Part shown: in pieces, positions 41,471-52,361 of the stretch
Layout of the letters: each line of letters starts with the position of its first letter
How positions within the stretch are numbered: position 1 is the first letter of the stretch
DNA from: Glycocaulis alkaliphilus
GTDB lineage: Bacteria > Pseudomonadota > Alphaproteobacteria > Caulobacterales > Maricaulaceae
Assembly: GCF_004000605.1 (NCBI RefSeq)
Contig: NZ_CP018911.1
Span: forward strand, 2,833,001 to 2,897,000
Length of the DNA: 64,000 nucleotides
Direction: 5' to 3'
The notes under the pieces: model-generated
Database searches by the model: none
Told to the model about the DNA's origin: nothing
The model's input: only the letters and a program-made list of their open reading frames with translations
Position numbers and translations under genes: made by a program

Positions 41471-44400
41471 ACGAGATCACGCAATACCTGCAAAGCCGCC
41501 AGCGTCTCATCGAGGCGGGCAGCTACGACCCGGCTTCTGAACGCGATGCGTGCGGCGTCGGCCTTATCGCCGCGATAGACGGCCAGCCACGCCGGGAAGT
41601 GGTGGAGCTGGCGATCAAATCGCTCAAAGCCGTCTGGCACCGCGGCGCGGTCGATGCCGATGGCAAGACCGGCGACGGGGCGGGCGTGCGCGTCGGCGTG
41701 CCGCAGGACTTCTTTAAAGAGCAGGTGGCGCGCACCGGCCATGTGCCAGGTGAAGGCCCGGTCGCCGTGGGCATGATTTTCCTGCCGCGCACCGACTTTG
41801 CCGCGCAGGAGCGCGGGCGCACGATTGTCGAAACTGAAATCCTGCGTGCAGGCTTCCGCCTCTATGGCTGGCGCCAGACCCCGGTTGACCCGTCCTGCCT
41901 CGGCGAAAAGGCCAATGCGACCCGGCCCGCCATCGAACAGATCCTGTTTGACGATCCGCGCGGCAAGAAAGCCCATATCCTCGACCGCCAGCTCTATATC
42001 GTGCGCCGGCGCATCGAGAAGCGCGCGCGCGAGGAAAACCTGCCCGGCTTCTATATCGCCTCGCTCTCCACGCGCGACATCATCTACAAGGGCATGTTCC
42101 TGGCCGAAGCCATCGACCAGTTCTATCCCGATCTGAAAGATGAGCGCTTCGTCTCCTCCTTCGCGATCTTCCACCAGCGTTATTCGACCAACACCTTCCC
42201 TGAATGGAAGCTCGCCCAGCCTTTCCGCATGCTCGCCCATAATGGCGAGATCAACACGCTCAAAGGCAATGTTAACTGGATGAAGAGCCATGAGATTCTC
42301 ATGGCCTCCCGGGCCTTTGCCGATGCCGAAGATGTGGTCAAACCCGTCATCCAGGCAGGCTCGTCAGATTCCGCCGCCCTTGATCAGGTGTTCGAGGTGC
42401 TGGTGCGCGCCGGGCGCACCGCGCCCATGGCCAAGGCCCTCCTCATCCCCGAAGCCTGGTCGAAAAAGGCCGACATCATGCCAGCCCGCTGGCGCGGCCT
42501 CTACGAGCACTGCAACTCGGTGATGGAGCCGTGGGACGGGCCGGCCGCACTCGCCGCCTGCGACGGGCGCTGGGCGGTGGCGGGGCTGGACCGCAATGGC
42601 CTGCGGCCCCTGCGCTGGCTGCGCACCCAAGATGATCTGCTGGTTGTCGGCTCTGAAACTGGCATGACGCCTTTGCCCCAGTCGCGCGTGGCGCGGCGCG
42701 GCTCTATCGAGCCTGGGCGCATGGTGGCGGTCGATCTCGATGCCGGGCGCTTCTACGACGCCAATGAGATACTCGACCATCTGGCCGCCAAGCACCCATA
42801 CGATGAATGGCTGTCCAATATCCGCGACATTGAGGCGGAAGTTGGCCCCGGCCCTGAGCCTGTCCTGTGGGACGAGGCAATGCGTGCGCGCCGTCAGGCA
42901 GCCGCCGGGCTCACCCTGGAAGAGATTGAGATCATCCTCGCGCCGATGGCCGAGGACGGCAAGGAAGCCATAGGCAGTATGGGTGATGACAGCCCGCTGG
43001 CTGTGCTCTCCACGCGCTACCGGCCTGTCTATCACTATTTCCGGCAGAACTTCTCGCAGGTGACCAACCCGCCCATCGACCCGCTTCGTGAAGGCCGGGT
43101 GATGAGCCTGAAAACGAGGTTCAAGAACCTCGGAAACATCCTCGCCAGCGACGAGACGCAGACCGACGTGTTCGTGCTGGACAGCCCCATCCTCACCAAT
43201 GGCATGTATCAGCGCCTGCGCGGCGTGCTGGGCGAGGGCGTGGCAGAGATTGACTGCACCTTCGCGCTTGAAGACGCATCAGGCGACGGCACAGGGCTTC
43301 GTGACGCACTCGACCGTATCCGCGCCGATGCAGCCGCCGCAGTACGCGACGGCAAGGCCCAGCACCTCGTCCTCACCGATGAGGCTCTGGGGCCGGACCG
43401 CTGCGCGGTGCCGATGGCGCTGGCCGTGGGCGCGGCCCACACGCACCTGACGCGCGAGGGGCTGCGCACCCATGTCTCGCTGAACGTGCGCGCCGCCGAT
43501 GCGATGGACGCCCATGCCTGCGCAGTGTTGATCGGCCTCGGCGCAACAACCGTGAACCCCTATGTCGCCTTTGAAACCGTGGTGACGCGCACCCTGCGCG
43601 GCCTCGGCCAGCTCAGCCCGGAAAAGCGCGCCTTCCAGATGAAGAAGGCGCTCGATGCCGGGCTGATGAAAATCCTCTCCAAGATGGGGATTGCGGTCAT
43701 CTCCTCCTATCGCGGCGGATGTAATTTCGAGGTGCTGGGCCTCTCGCGCGCCGTGGCCTCGGAATATCTGGGCGGCGTCACCAGCCGCATTTCCGGCGTC
43801 GGTCTTTCCGGTCTGGAACAGAAACTCGCCGAGCTGCATCGCTGGGCGTGGGGACAAGAAGGCGCGGTGCGCCTGCCCGTCGGCGGCTTCTACCGCCAGC
43901 GCGCCTCTGGCGAGGTGCATGCAGTGGAGGCCGAAAGCGTCACCGCCCTGCAAAAGGCCGTGCGTAATGAGGATTACGCCTCCTTCCGCCAGTTCGTGGA
44001 GCTGCAGGCGGCCAAGCCGCCCATCCAGCTGCGTGATCTTCTGGATATGCGCGCGCTTGGTCCGTCGATAGACATTTCGGCCTGCGAGAGCGTCAACGAG
44101 ATACGCCAGCGCTTTGTCACGCCCGGCATGAGCCTTGGCGCGCTCTCGCCTGAAGCCCATGGCGCGCTGAACGTCGCCATGAACCGGATCGGGGCCAAAT
44201 CCGTCTCCGGCGAAGGCGGGGAAGACCCGGCCCGCTACAAGCCCCTGCCCAATGGCGACAACATGAATTCCGCCGTGAAGCAGATCGCGTCAGGGCGGTT
44301 TGGTGTCACCGCGCAATACCTCAATGAATGCCGTGAGATAGAGATCAAGGTCGCGCAAGGGGCAAAGCCCGGCGAGGGCGGCCAGCTGCCAGGCTTCAAG

Positions 44401-45981
44401 GTGACCGAATTTATCGCGAAAATGCGCCATGCCGTTCCCGGCACGACGCTGATCTCGCCCCCGCCGCACCATGACATCTACTCCATCGAGGATCTCGCCC
44501 AGCTCATCTATGATTTGAAGCAGATCAATCCCGATGCCCGCGTGGCGGTGAAACTCGTCAGCGCGGCTGGTGTTGGCGCGGTGGCGGCTGGCGTCGCAAA
44601 AGCGCATGCCGATGTGATCCTGATTTCGGGCAATGTTGGCGGCACGGGCGCAAGCCCGCAAACCTCGATCAAGTTTGCCGGCGCGCCGCTGGAGCTGGGC
44701 CTCTCTGAAGCCCATCAGGTGCTCTCGCTCAACGGTCTGCGCGAGCGCGTCACCCTGCGCGCCGATGGCGGCATCCGCACGGGGCGCGATGTGGTGATTG
44801 CCGCCATGCTGGGCGCGGAAGAGTTCGGCATCGGCACCACGAGCCTTGTAGCGCTCGGCTGTCTGATGGTGCGCCAGTGCCACTCCAATACCTGCCCTGT
44901 CGGCGTGTGTACGCAGGATGATGAGCTGAGGAAGCGCTTTACGGGCCTCGCTGATCACGTGGTCAATCTGATGACGTTTATTGCGCGCGATGCCCGCGAG
45001 ATTCTCGCAAGGCTCGGCGCGAACTCCATTGAAGACGTGATCGGGCGCGCGGACCTGCTCGATCAGGTCAGCCGGGGCGCGGAGCATCTCGACGATCTCG
45101 ACCTCAATCCGCTGCTGGTGCGCGTGGACCCCCATGCCCGCCCGCCGCGCTCAACGCGCACCCAGCGCAATGCCGTTGCGCCGAGCCTGGATGAGCAGAT
45201 CCTCAAAGACGCCAGCGCCGTTTTCTCTCGGGCTGAGAAGATGCAGCTTGTCTATGATGTCAGGAACACGGACCGCGCTGTCGGCACGCGCGTCTCTTCG
45301 GCCATCGTGCGCAAGTTCGGCCCCGATGGCCTCAGCGATGGCCAGCTTACCCTGCATCTGAACGGCTCTGCCGGGCAGTCGCTCGGCGCCTTTGCCGCCA
45401 AGGGTCTGCGTATTGAGCTGGAAGGCGATGCCAATGACTATGTCGGCAAGGGTCTTTCCGGCGCGGTCATCGCCATCCGGCCCTTTGGCGGCTGTACGCG
45501 CGAGGCACCGGGCGATGCGATCATCGGCAATACCGTGCTCTACGGGGCAAGCTCCGGCGCGCTCTACGCCGCAGGCGGGGCCGGCCAGCGCTTTGCGGTG
45601 AGAAATTCCGGGGCCACGGTCGTGGTCGAGGGCTGCGGGGCCAATGGCTGCGAATATATGACCGGCGGCGTAGCCGTGATCCTCGGCAAGGTGGGCGATA
45701 ATTTCGCCGCTGGTATGACCGGCGGGGAAGCCTTCGTGCTGGATGAGGATGACCGGCTGGAGCCGCGCCTGAACGCCGAAACCGTGTTCGTCAGCGATCT
45801 CGACGGCGAGGCGGAGACCCGTTGCCGGGCGCTGATCGAAACCCATGTCGCCGCCACCGGCTCACGCCACGGCGCGGCGATACTGGCCGATTGGGAGCGG
45901 CGCAAACGCGCCATCCGCCATGTCCGCCCCTTCGAGGCAGGCTATGCGGAGAGCGGCGGGGTGGCGAAAGCGAAGGCTTGA
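41467..45981 (+). CDS. gltB: Glutamate synthase large subunit
   Basis: The 1504-residue protein is made with a propeptide. Cys29 in ERDACGVGLIA becomes the N-terminal nucleophile of the glutaminase domain. The central domain follows, then the FMN synthase domain (PPPHHDIYSIEDLAQLI, GNVGGTGASPQTSIK, RADGGIRTGRDVV) with 3Fe-4S cysteines in MVRQCHSNTCPVGVC. The C-terminal beta-helix has the repeated GG and GA turns. Length is normal. It overlaps gltD, forming one operon. Confidence 0.97.
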   Translation: MNEITQYLQSRQRLIEAGSYDPASERDACGVGLIAAIDGQPRREVVELAIKSLKAVWHRGAVDADGKTGDGAGVRVGVPQDFFKEQVARTGHVPGEGPVAVGMIFLPRTDFAAQERGRTIVETEILRAGFRLYGWRQTPVDPSCLGEKANATRPAIEQILFDDPRGKKAHILDRQLYIVRRRIEKRAREENLPGFYIASLSTRDIIYKGMFLAEAIDQFYPDLKDERFVSSFAIFHQRYSTNTFPEWKLAQPFRMLAHNGEINTLKGNVNWMKSHEILMASRAFADAEDVVKPVIQAGSSDSAALDQVFEVLVRAGRTAPMAKALLIPEAWSKKADIMPARWRGLYEHCNSVMEPWDGPAALAACDGRWAVAGLDRNGLRPLRWLRTQDDLLVVGSETGMTPLPQSRVARRGSIEPGRMVAVDLDAGRFYDANEILDHLAAKHPYDEWLSNIRDIEAEVGPGPEPVLWDEAMRARRQAAAGLTLEEIEIILAPMAEDGKEAIGSMGDDSPLAVLSTRYRPVYHYFRQNFSQVTNPPIDPLREGRVMSLKTRFKNLGNILASDETQTDVFVLDSPILTNGMYQRLRGVLGEGVAEIDCTFALEDASGDGTGLRDALDRIRADAAAAVRDGKAQHLVLTDEALGPDRCAVPMALAVGAAHTHLTREGLRTHVSLNVRAADAMDAHACAVLIGLGATTVNPYVAFETVVTRTLRGLGQLSPEKRAFQMKKALDAGLMKILSKMGIAVISSYRGGCNFEVLGLSRAVASEYLGGVTSRISGVGLSGLEQKLAELHRWAWGQEGAVRLPVGGFYRQRASGEVHAVEAESVTALQKAVRNEDYASFRQFVELQAAKPPIQLRDLLDMRALGPSIDISACESVNEIRQRFVTPGMSLGALSPEAHGALNVAMNRIGAKSVSGEGGEDPARYKPLPNGDNMNSAVKQIASGRFGVTAQYLNECREIEIKVAQGAKPGEGGQLPGFKVTEFIAKMRHAVPGTTLISPPPHHDIYSIEDLAQLIYDLKQINPDARVAVKLVSAAGVGAVAAGVAKAHADVILISGNVGGTGASPQTSIKFAGAPLELGLSEAHQVLSLNGLRERVTLRADGGIRTGRDVVIAAMLGAEEFGIGTTSLVALGCLMVRQCHSNTCPVGVCTQDDELRKRFTGLADHVVNLMTFIARDAREILARLGANSIEDVIGRADLLDQVSRGAEHLDDLDLNPLLVRVDPHARPPRSTRTQRNAVAPSLDEQILKDASAVFSRAEKMQLVYDVRNTDRAVGTRVSSAIVRKFGPDGLSDGQLTLHLNGSAGQSLGAFAAKGLRIELEGDANDYVGKGLSGAVIAIRPFGGCTREAPGDAIIGNTVLYGASSGALYAAGGAGQRFAVRNSGATVVVEGCGANGCEYMTGGVAVILGKVGDNFAAGMTGGEAFVLDEDDRLEPRLNAETVFVSDLDGEAETRCRALIETHVAATGSRHGAAILADWERRKRAIRHVRPFEAGYAESGGVAKAKA

Positions 45982-45998
45982 CGCATTACGTAATGCGT
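45981..45998. promoter_or_regulatory. Perfect 18 bp palindrome before the HigA-like gene
   Basis: ACGCATTACGTAATGCGT is a perfect palindrome. It starts on the last base of the gltB stop codon and ends 14 bp before the HigA-like start. A loopless palindrome there is a natural autorepressor site for the HTH protein. Confidence 0.65.
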
Positions 45999-46012
45999 AA
46001 CACGGTCATCGT

Positions 46013-46318
46013 ATGACCAGTTTGGCCAGCGGCGTTCTGCCGTCTCTCGATATTCACCCCGGTGAAGTCCTGAAAGAGGACTTCATGGTGCCTCTCGGCC
46101 TGTCGGCAGTGGCGCTGGCCGCGCGGCTTCACACGACGCCGGCCAATGTGTCCCGGATCGTGAACGGCAAGCAGGCGGTGTCCGCAGAGATGGCGCTGCG
46201 GCTCGCACGCGCCTTTGGCACAACGCCGGGCTTCTGGCTCAACCTACAATCCCAATACGATATCGCCGCTCTGGGCGACCGGCTGATCGAGATTGAGCGC
46301 GAAGTCGAGCCGCTCTAG
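46013..46318 (+). CDS. higA: HigA-family helix-turn-helix antitoxin, no toxin beside it
   Basis: The 101-residue XRE-type protein has the HigA opening IHPGEVLKEDFMVPLGLSAVALA, written here in two blocks (IHPGEVLKEDFM, PLGLSAVALA). The recognition helix is in TPANVSRIVNGKQAVS, followed by MALRLARAFGTTPGFWLNLQ. HigA normally pairs with the HigB RNase, encoded just upstream. Here gltB is upstream and no HigB frame is present, so it is a solitary antitoxin-like regulator. An 18 bp palindrome precedes it. Confidence 0.88.
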   Translation: MTSLASGVLPSLDIHPGEVLKEDFMVPLGLSAVALAARLHTTPANVSRIVNGKQAVSAEMALRLARAFGTTPGFWLNLQSQYDIAALGDRLIEIEREVEPL

Positions 46319-46461
46319 CTCGGCTTGCGGGCCTTGGAGCGGTCCTGCGACTCCTTCATCCGGTCGACAGCCGTGCGTGGCGGCGCGGCGGCCGTAACTT
46401 TCGGCTTTTCCTTCTTCGGCTTTTTCGCTTCCTTGTTGCCCCGCATCTGACCTTTGGCCAT
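46315..46461 (-). CDS. Small lysine-rich protein, 48 residues
   Basis: The product begins MAKGQMRGNKEAKKPKKEK, continues with a short Ala/Pro stretch and ends VDRMKESQDRSKARKPS. It has the composition of small basic proteins that recur in proteobacteria with the MAKGQMR opening. GGAG is 8 bp before the ATG. Its stop codon shares bases with the stop codon of the HigA-like gene on the other strand. No function is known. Confidence 0.65.
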   Translation of the reverse strand: MAKGQMRGNKEAKKPKKEKPKVTAAAPPRTAVDRMKESQDRSKARKPS

Positions 46462-46610
46462 GGGCATCACTCCGCCGGCTAACCCGCAAAGCTCCGGCCC
46501 ATGCCGGTGCGGGCAGGGCGCGCCGGTCTGCCATCCGTCCTGCTGGCGGATGGCGCGCTGATCCCTGATACACGAATCATGCGCCTGAACGGGCGGCCTG
46601 TCGATGGGGA

Positions 46611-48392
46611 TTATTCCGCCGCCATCGCCATTTGCTGCCCGGCGCGGATCAGGCGTCCGGGGCGGGCATCCGTCACACTGCCATCGCGCACCACCACCTC
46701 GCCGGATACGATGGTCGCCTTATAGCCGCTTGCGCCCTGCAAAAGGCGCTGACCGCCCGCAGGCAGGTCGGCGACCATGTGCGGGGCTTCAAGTTTCAGA
46801 TTATCGAGATCAATCACATTGATGTCGGCCTTGAGGCCGGGCTTGATCCGGCCCCGGTCATTGAGCCCCAGGAAGTCTGCAATATCGCTGGTGAGCATCT
46901 GCACGGCGCGGGGAAGCGCGATGCGTTCGCCGCGGGTGCGCTCCTGCGTCCAGTATTTGAGCAGATAGCTCGGGAAGCTCGCATCGCAGACCGTGCCGAC
47001 ATGCGCCCCGCCATCGGAGAGCCCGATGAGCGCCTGCGGGTGGCGCATCATGGTCAGCACATTCTCATAGCTCATCTCGGTATAGTTATAGATCGGCAGG
47101 TAGATCAGCTCCTTGCCATCACGCGCGATGACCGTGTCATAGAGTTCCTCCCACACGGAAACGCCGCGCGCCCGCGCCCGGCCCGCAATCGACTGCTCGC
47201 CGGACTGCTCGTAATCGGGATCATCACTCAGCATGAAGAGCTTCTCGGCGACGAACTCCATCGCTTCCAGCATCACATCGGCGATTGGCGGCACGGACGA
47301 GCCTTCAACCGCTACCTTGTCGGGCTTCTCGGAGAGGATCTGCGCCTTTACGCCTGCATCCTTCATCCGTGCCACCCGTTCTTCCAGCGGCAGATGCGCG
47401 ATGGCCTTGTAGGAGGGATGACCCATGAAGGGGTGGAAGGTGCATTGCAGCCCCAGAAACACGCCAATCGCGCGCGGGGCGACCTGAACGCGCATGTCGA
47501 CGCCCTCCGCGTTGAGTTTCTCAACGCCTTTGAGAATGTCGCGCCACTGATTGGGGGCGAGATCGCGCTGCATGAGGGAGATGGAGGCCGGGCGTCCGCC
47601 GCCCGCCTTCACATATTTCTCTACCACTTCCCACTCTTTCGGGAAGGCTTCCTCGGAACGCTGCAGGTCGAAGTCCGAAACTGCCTGCAGCACGCCATGG
47701 GTGAGGCCGTGGAAGGCTTCGGCAATGCCGGTCAGCTCCTTTGCGGTGGCCTCCGAGGCCGGCGTCCACTCGCCATCTGCGGTACGGTGCAGATCAGAAC
47801 GCCCCGTTGAAAAGCCGATAGCGCCCGCCTCCAGCGCCTCGCGCACCAGCTTGCGCATTCTGGCTATGTCCTCGTCAGAGGCCTGCGCATCAAAGCTCGC
47901 CCGCTCATCCATCACATACACGCGCAAGGGATCGTGCGTAATCATGGCGGCGATATCGAGCGTGCGCGGCATGGCGTCCAGCGCATCAAGATAATCGGGG
48001 AAGCTCTCCCAGTTCCATTTCAGCCCCTCATGGAGCGCGGTGCCGGGAATATCCTCCACCCCCTCCATCAGGCGCACCAGCCGGTCATGGTCGGACGGGC
48101 GCACCGGCGCAAAGCCGACCCCGCAATTACCGACAATGGCTGTCGTGATGCCATGGTTGATGGACGGCTCCATGCGCTCATCCCAGGTCGCCTGCCCGTC
48201 ATAATGGGTGTGGATGTCGATAAAGCCCGGCGTCACGATGCACCCTTGCGCATCGATCATTTCTTTCGCCTCGCCAAGACCTGAGCCGACCGCGCTGATG
48301 CGGCCATTATCGATGGCAATATCAGCCTTTACCGGCTCGGACCCCGAGCCGTCATAAACAAGGCCGTTCACGATTTTCAGCTGATGGATCAT
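46611..48392 (-). CDS. N-acyl-D-amino-acid deacylase-type amidohydrolase
   Basis: The 593-residue amidohydrolase has the metal-binding IDIHTHYDGQ near residue 56, an IVGNCGVGFAP block, STGRSDLHR, and a late SDGGAHVGT motif with the catalytic Asp. It belongs to the D-aminoacylase group that deacylates N-acyl-D-amino acids or related amides. ATG 48392 follows GGGGAGGAG; the longer frame to 48539 is not used. The SBF transporter gene lies just upstream, so uptake and use of the same compound is possible but inferred. Confidence 0.88.
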   Translation of the reverse strand: MIHQLKIVNGLVYDGSGSEPVKADIAIDNGRISAVGSGLGEAKEMIDAQGCIVTPGFIDIHTHYDGQATWDERMEPSINHGITTAIVGNCGVGFAPVRPSDHDRLVRLMEGVEDIPGTALHEGLKWNWESFPDYLDALDAMPRTLDIAAMITHDPLRVYVMDERASFDAQASDEDIARMRKLVREALEAGAIGFSTGRSDLHRTADGEWTPASEATAKELTGIAEAFHGLTHGVLQAVSDFDLQRSEEAFPKEWEVVEKYVKAGGGRPASISLMQRDLAPNQWRDILKGVEKLNAEGVDMRVQVAPRAIGVFLGLQCTFHPFMGHPSYKAIAHLPLEERVARMKDAGVKAQILSEKPDKVAVEGSSVPPIADVMLEAMEFVAEKLFMLSDDPDYEQSGEQSIAGRARARGVSVWEELYDTVIARDGKELIYLPIYNYTEMSYENVLTMMRHPQALIGLSDGGAHVGTVCDASFPSYLLKYWTQERTRGERIALPRAVQMLTSDIADFLGLNDRGRIKPGLKADINVIDLDNLKLEAPHMVADLPAGGQRLLQGASGYKATIVSGEVVVRDGSVTDARPGRLIRAGQQMAMAAE

Positions 48393-48439
48393 ATCTGTCT
48401 CCTCCCCGGGAACATTGTCCCCCGGCCTGCTGGGCGCTG

Positions 48440-49387
48440 TCATACGCCTCCTGAAGCAGGCACGGCTGTTTTCTTCTTGCGCCAATGGTCCGTCAGGCGG
48501 AAGCCATAGGCAAGCCCTACGCCCGAAATCAGATGCCACACCCCCCAGACGGCAATGACCGCCGCCGCGCCGCCCAGCCCGCCAAGCGCGCCCAGCAGTA
48601 TGACAAGGCCAAGCCCTGAATTCTGGATACCGACCTCTATCGTCATGGCGCGCCGCCCGCGCGCATCAAAGCGCAACGCCCATCCGGCCGCATAGCCCAG
48701 CATCAGCGCCATGGCATTGTGCCCGATGACGGTCGGCAGGATGGCGATAGCCCCCATGAGCAGCAGATCGGCATTGCCCGCAAGACTGCCGGCGATGATG
48801 AGCACAAGGATCACCATGGCGAGACCCGACATGAAGGGCCGCAGCCGCCGGGCGAGCGCTGCATGCCGGGACGCCAGATACATGCCCGCAGCCAGCGGCA
48901 CGGCCAGGATCACCATGGTCTGCAGGACAAACGGCACGGCATCGACCTCCAGCGCATCCATCAACTCGCGCGTGGGACCGTAAAGCCCGCTCCAGAACAA
49001 TATGGAGACCGGCGTGGCCAGCGCCGCCAGAAGGCTCGACGTTGCCGTCAGCGACACCGAAAGCGCGGTATCGCCCCGCCCCAGATGGGTAAAGAAGTTC
49101 GACATATTCCCGCCCGGACAGCACGCCACCACGATCATGCCAAGCGCTATCGAGGGCTGGGGTTGCAGCACCATGACCAGAGCCAGCGTCGCCATGGGCA
49201 GCAGCAGGATCTGCGTCACGGCAGCCCCGCCAAAACGCACCGGACGGCGCATCACCTGAACGAAATCATCCACCCGCAGCGACAGCGCCACGGTGAACAT
49301 GATGACAGCAAGGCTGACCGGAAGAGCGCTCTGGAAGACAGGGCCGAGGCTGAGCTGGACCGCATCAAGGCTGGCGGGATCGGTCAT
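48440..49387 (-). CDS. Bile acid:sodium symporter (SBF) family transporter
   Basis: The 315-residue protein has about nine to ten membrane helices. The family motif region VVACCPGGNMSNFFTHLGRGD (shown as CCPGGNMSNFF) and EVGIQNSGLGLVILLGAL are present. SBF/ASBT members import organic acids with sodium; the substrate is unknown. ATG 49387 follows GGGAGCG. It is 47 bp upstream of the amidohydrolase on the same strand and may share its operon. Confidence 0.9.
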   Translation of the reverse strand: MTDPASLDAVQLSLGPVFQSALPVSLAVIMFTVALSLRVDDFVQVMRRPVRFGGAAVTQILLLPMATLALVMVLQPQPSIALGMIVVACCPGGNMSNFFTHLGRGDTALSVSLTATSSLLAALATPVSILFWSGLYGPTRELMDALEVDAVPFVLQTMVILAVPLAAGMYLASRHAALARRLRPFMSGLAMVILVLIIAGSLAGNADLLLMGAIAILPTVIGHNAMALMLGYAAGWALRFDARGRRAMTIEVGIQNSGLGLVILLGALGGLGGAAAVIAVWGVWHLISGVGLAYGFRLTDHWRKKKTAVPASGGV

Positions 49388-49537
49388 CGGGCGCTCCCGG
49401 AAGCAGGACAAGAATAGGCTGCGCACCTTGGACGGTCCGACGCCGTTCTGTCGAGTACCGGCAATGCGGGCTTTGACCTTTGCACGGGACAGGGCATTCT
49501 GGACGAAAACAAGCTAAACCCTTGGGAGGGCGTTATA

Positions 49538-51280
<1,743 letters not shown>

Positions 51281-51404
51281 GGTCTCCACACCGCGTCTGG
51301 TGCATCCGGCCGCGCCCCTCCGGGCGGGACCTTTGCATGGCGTACTGCATCTGGCGCAAGAAACAGAATGACTTCGCTGCAGCGGCAGGAGTAAGAGCGC
51401 GGCC

Positions 51405-52358
51405 ATGGCCACTCCCGCTGACCCGTCTGCCGCGCCTGTTGCACCGCCGCCGCCAGATAGCGGCAGGCTGGACGCAGGCCGCGCAGGTGCCGCCGCGCTG
51501 TCAGCCTATGTGATCTGGGGCCTGTCAGCGGCCTTTTACAAATTCCTCGGCTTTGCCAGCGCCACCGAAATCGTTCTGCACCGGGCGATATGGTCTGTGC
51601 CCCTGCTCGCGCTGCTCGTGTGGATGGCGGGCCGCGCGCCTTCTGCCTGGCGGCTGATGCTCGACCGGCGCGCCATGGCGACCCTACTCCTCAGCGCCAT
51701 CCTCATCGCCTCCAACTGGTGGGTGTTTGTCTGGGCGATCAATGCCGACCGGGTGCTGGACGTATCGCTGGGCTATTTCATAAACCCGCTGATGAATGTG
51801 GCGGTCGGCGTATTCATTGCGGGCGAACGCTTCGGACGGCTGCGGATGATCGCCGTGGGCCTCGCGGTCATCGGCGTCATCAACCAGGTTGTGGCCGTCG
51901 GCGAAATCCCCTGGATCGGGCTGTTTCTCGCCGCCTCCTTCACCGCCTATGGCTATATCCGGAAAACCATCGCAACCGATGGCCGGGTGGGCCTGTTCTG
52001 GGAAACGCTGATTATCTCACTGCCCTCTGTGGTGGCCCTGTTCTTCCTTGAGGTATCAGGCAGTGGCGGCAGCTTCCTTGGCAGTCCGTCGCAGGCCCTC
52101 CTCCTGATCCTCACCGGCCCGATGACGGTTGCGCCCCTGCTGCTCTTCATCATCGGCGCACGCGGTCTGCACTTCGCGACCATCGGCCTGTTGCAGTTTG
52201 TCGCCCCCACCCTGCAGTTCGCAGTGGGGATCATCTGGGGCGAGATTTTCACGCTTGCCCACGCCATCACCTTCGCCTTTATCTGGGCGGGGCTGGCCGT
52301 CTTCACCTTCGATCTTCTAAGCTCGCGAAAACGCGCCCTCAAACAATCGCAGAGCTGA
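51405..52358 (+). CDS. rarD: RarD/EamA-family permease
   Basis: The 317-residue protein has ten hydrophobic helices. The N-terminal AYVIWGLSAAFYKFLGFASATEIVLHR block (AYVIWGLSAAFYKFL) and the LGYFINPLMNVAVGVF motif are typical of RarD. Its exact substrate is unknown. The first 30 residues are a Pro/Ala-rich cytosolic tail. The hydrolase gene starts 3 bp after its stop, so the two are probably co-transcribed. Confidence 0.9.
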   Translation: MATPADPSAAPVAPPPPDSGRLDAGRAGAAALSAYVIWGLSAAFYKFLGFASATEIVLHRAIWSVPLLALLVWMAGRAPSAWRLMLDRRAMATLLLSAILIASNWWVFVWAINADRVLDVSLGYFINPLMNVAVGVFIAGERFGRLRMIAVGLAVIGVINQVVAVGEIPWIGLFLAASFTAYGYIRKTIATDGRVGLFWETLIISLPSVVALFFLEVSGSGGSFLGSPSQALLLILTGPMTVAPLLLFIIGARGLHFATIGLLQFVAPTLQFAVGIIWGEIFTLAHAITFAFIWAGLAVFTFDLLSSRKRALKQSQS

Positions 52359-52361
52359 TCC

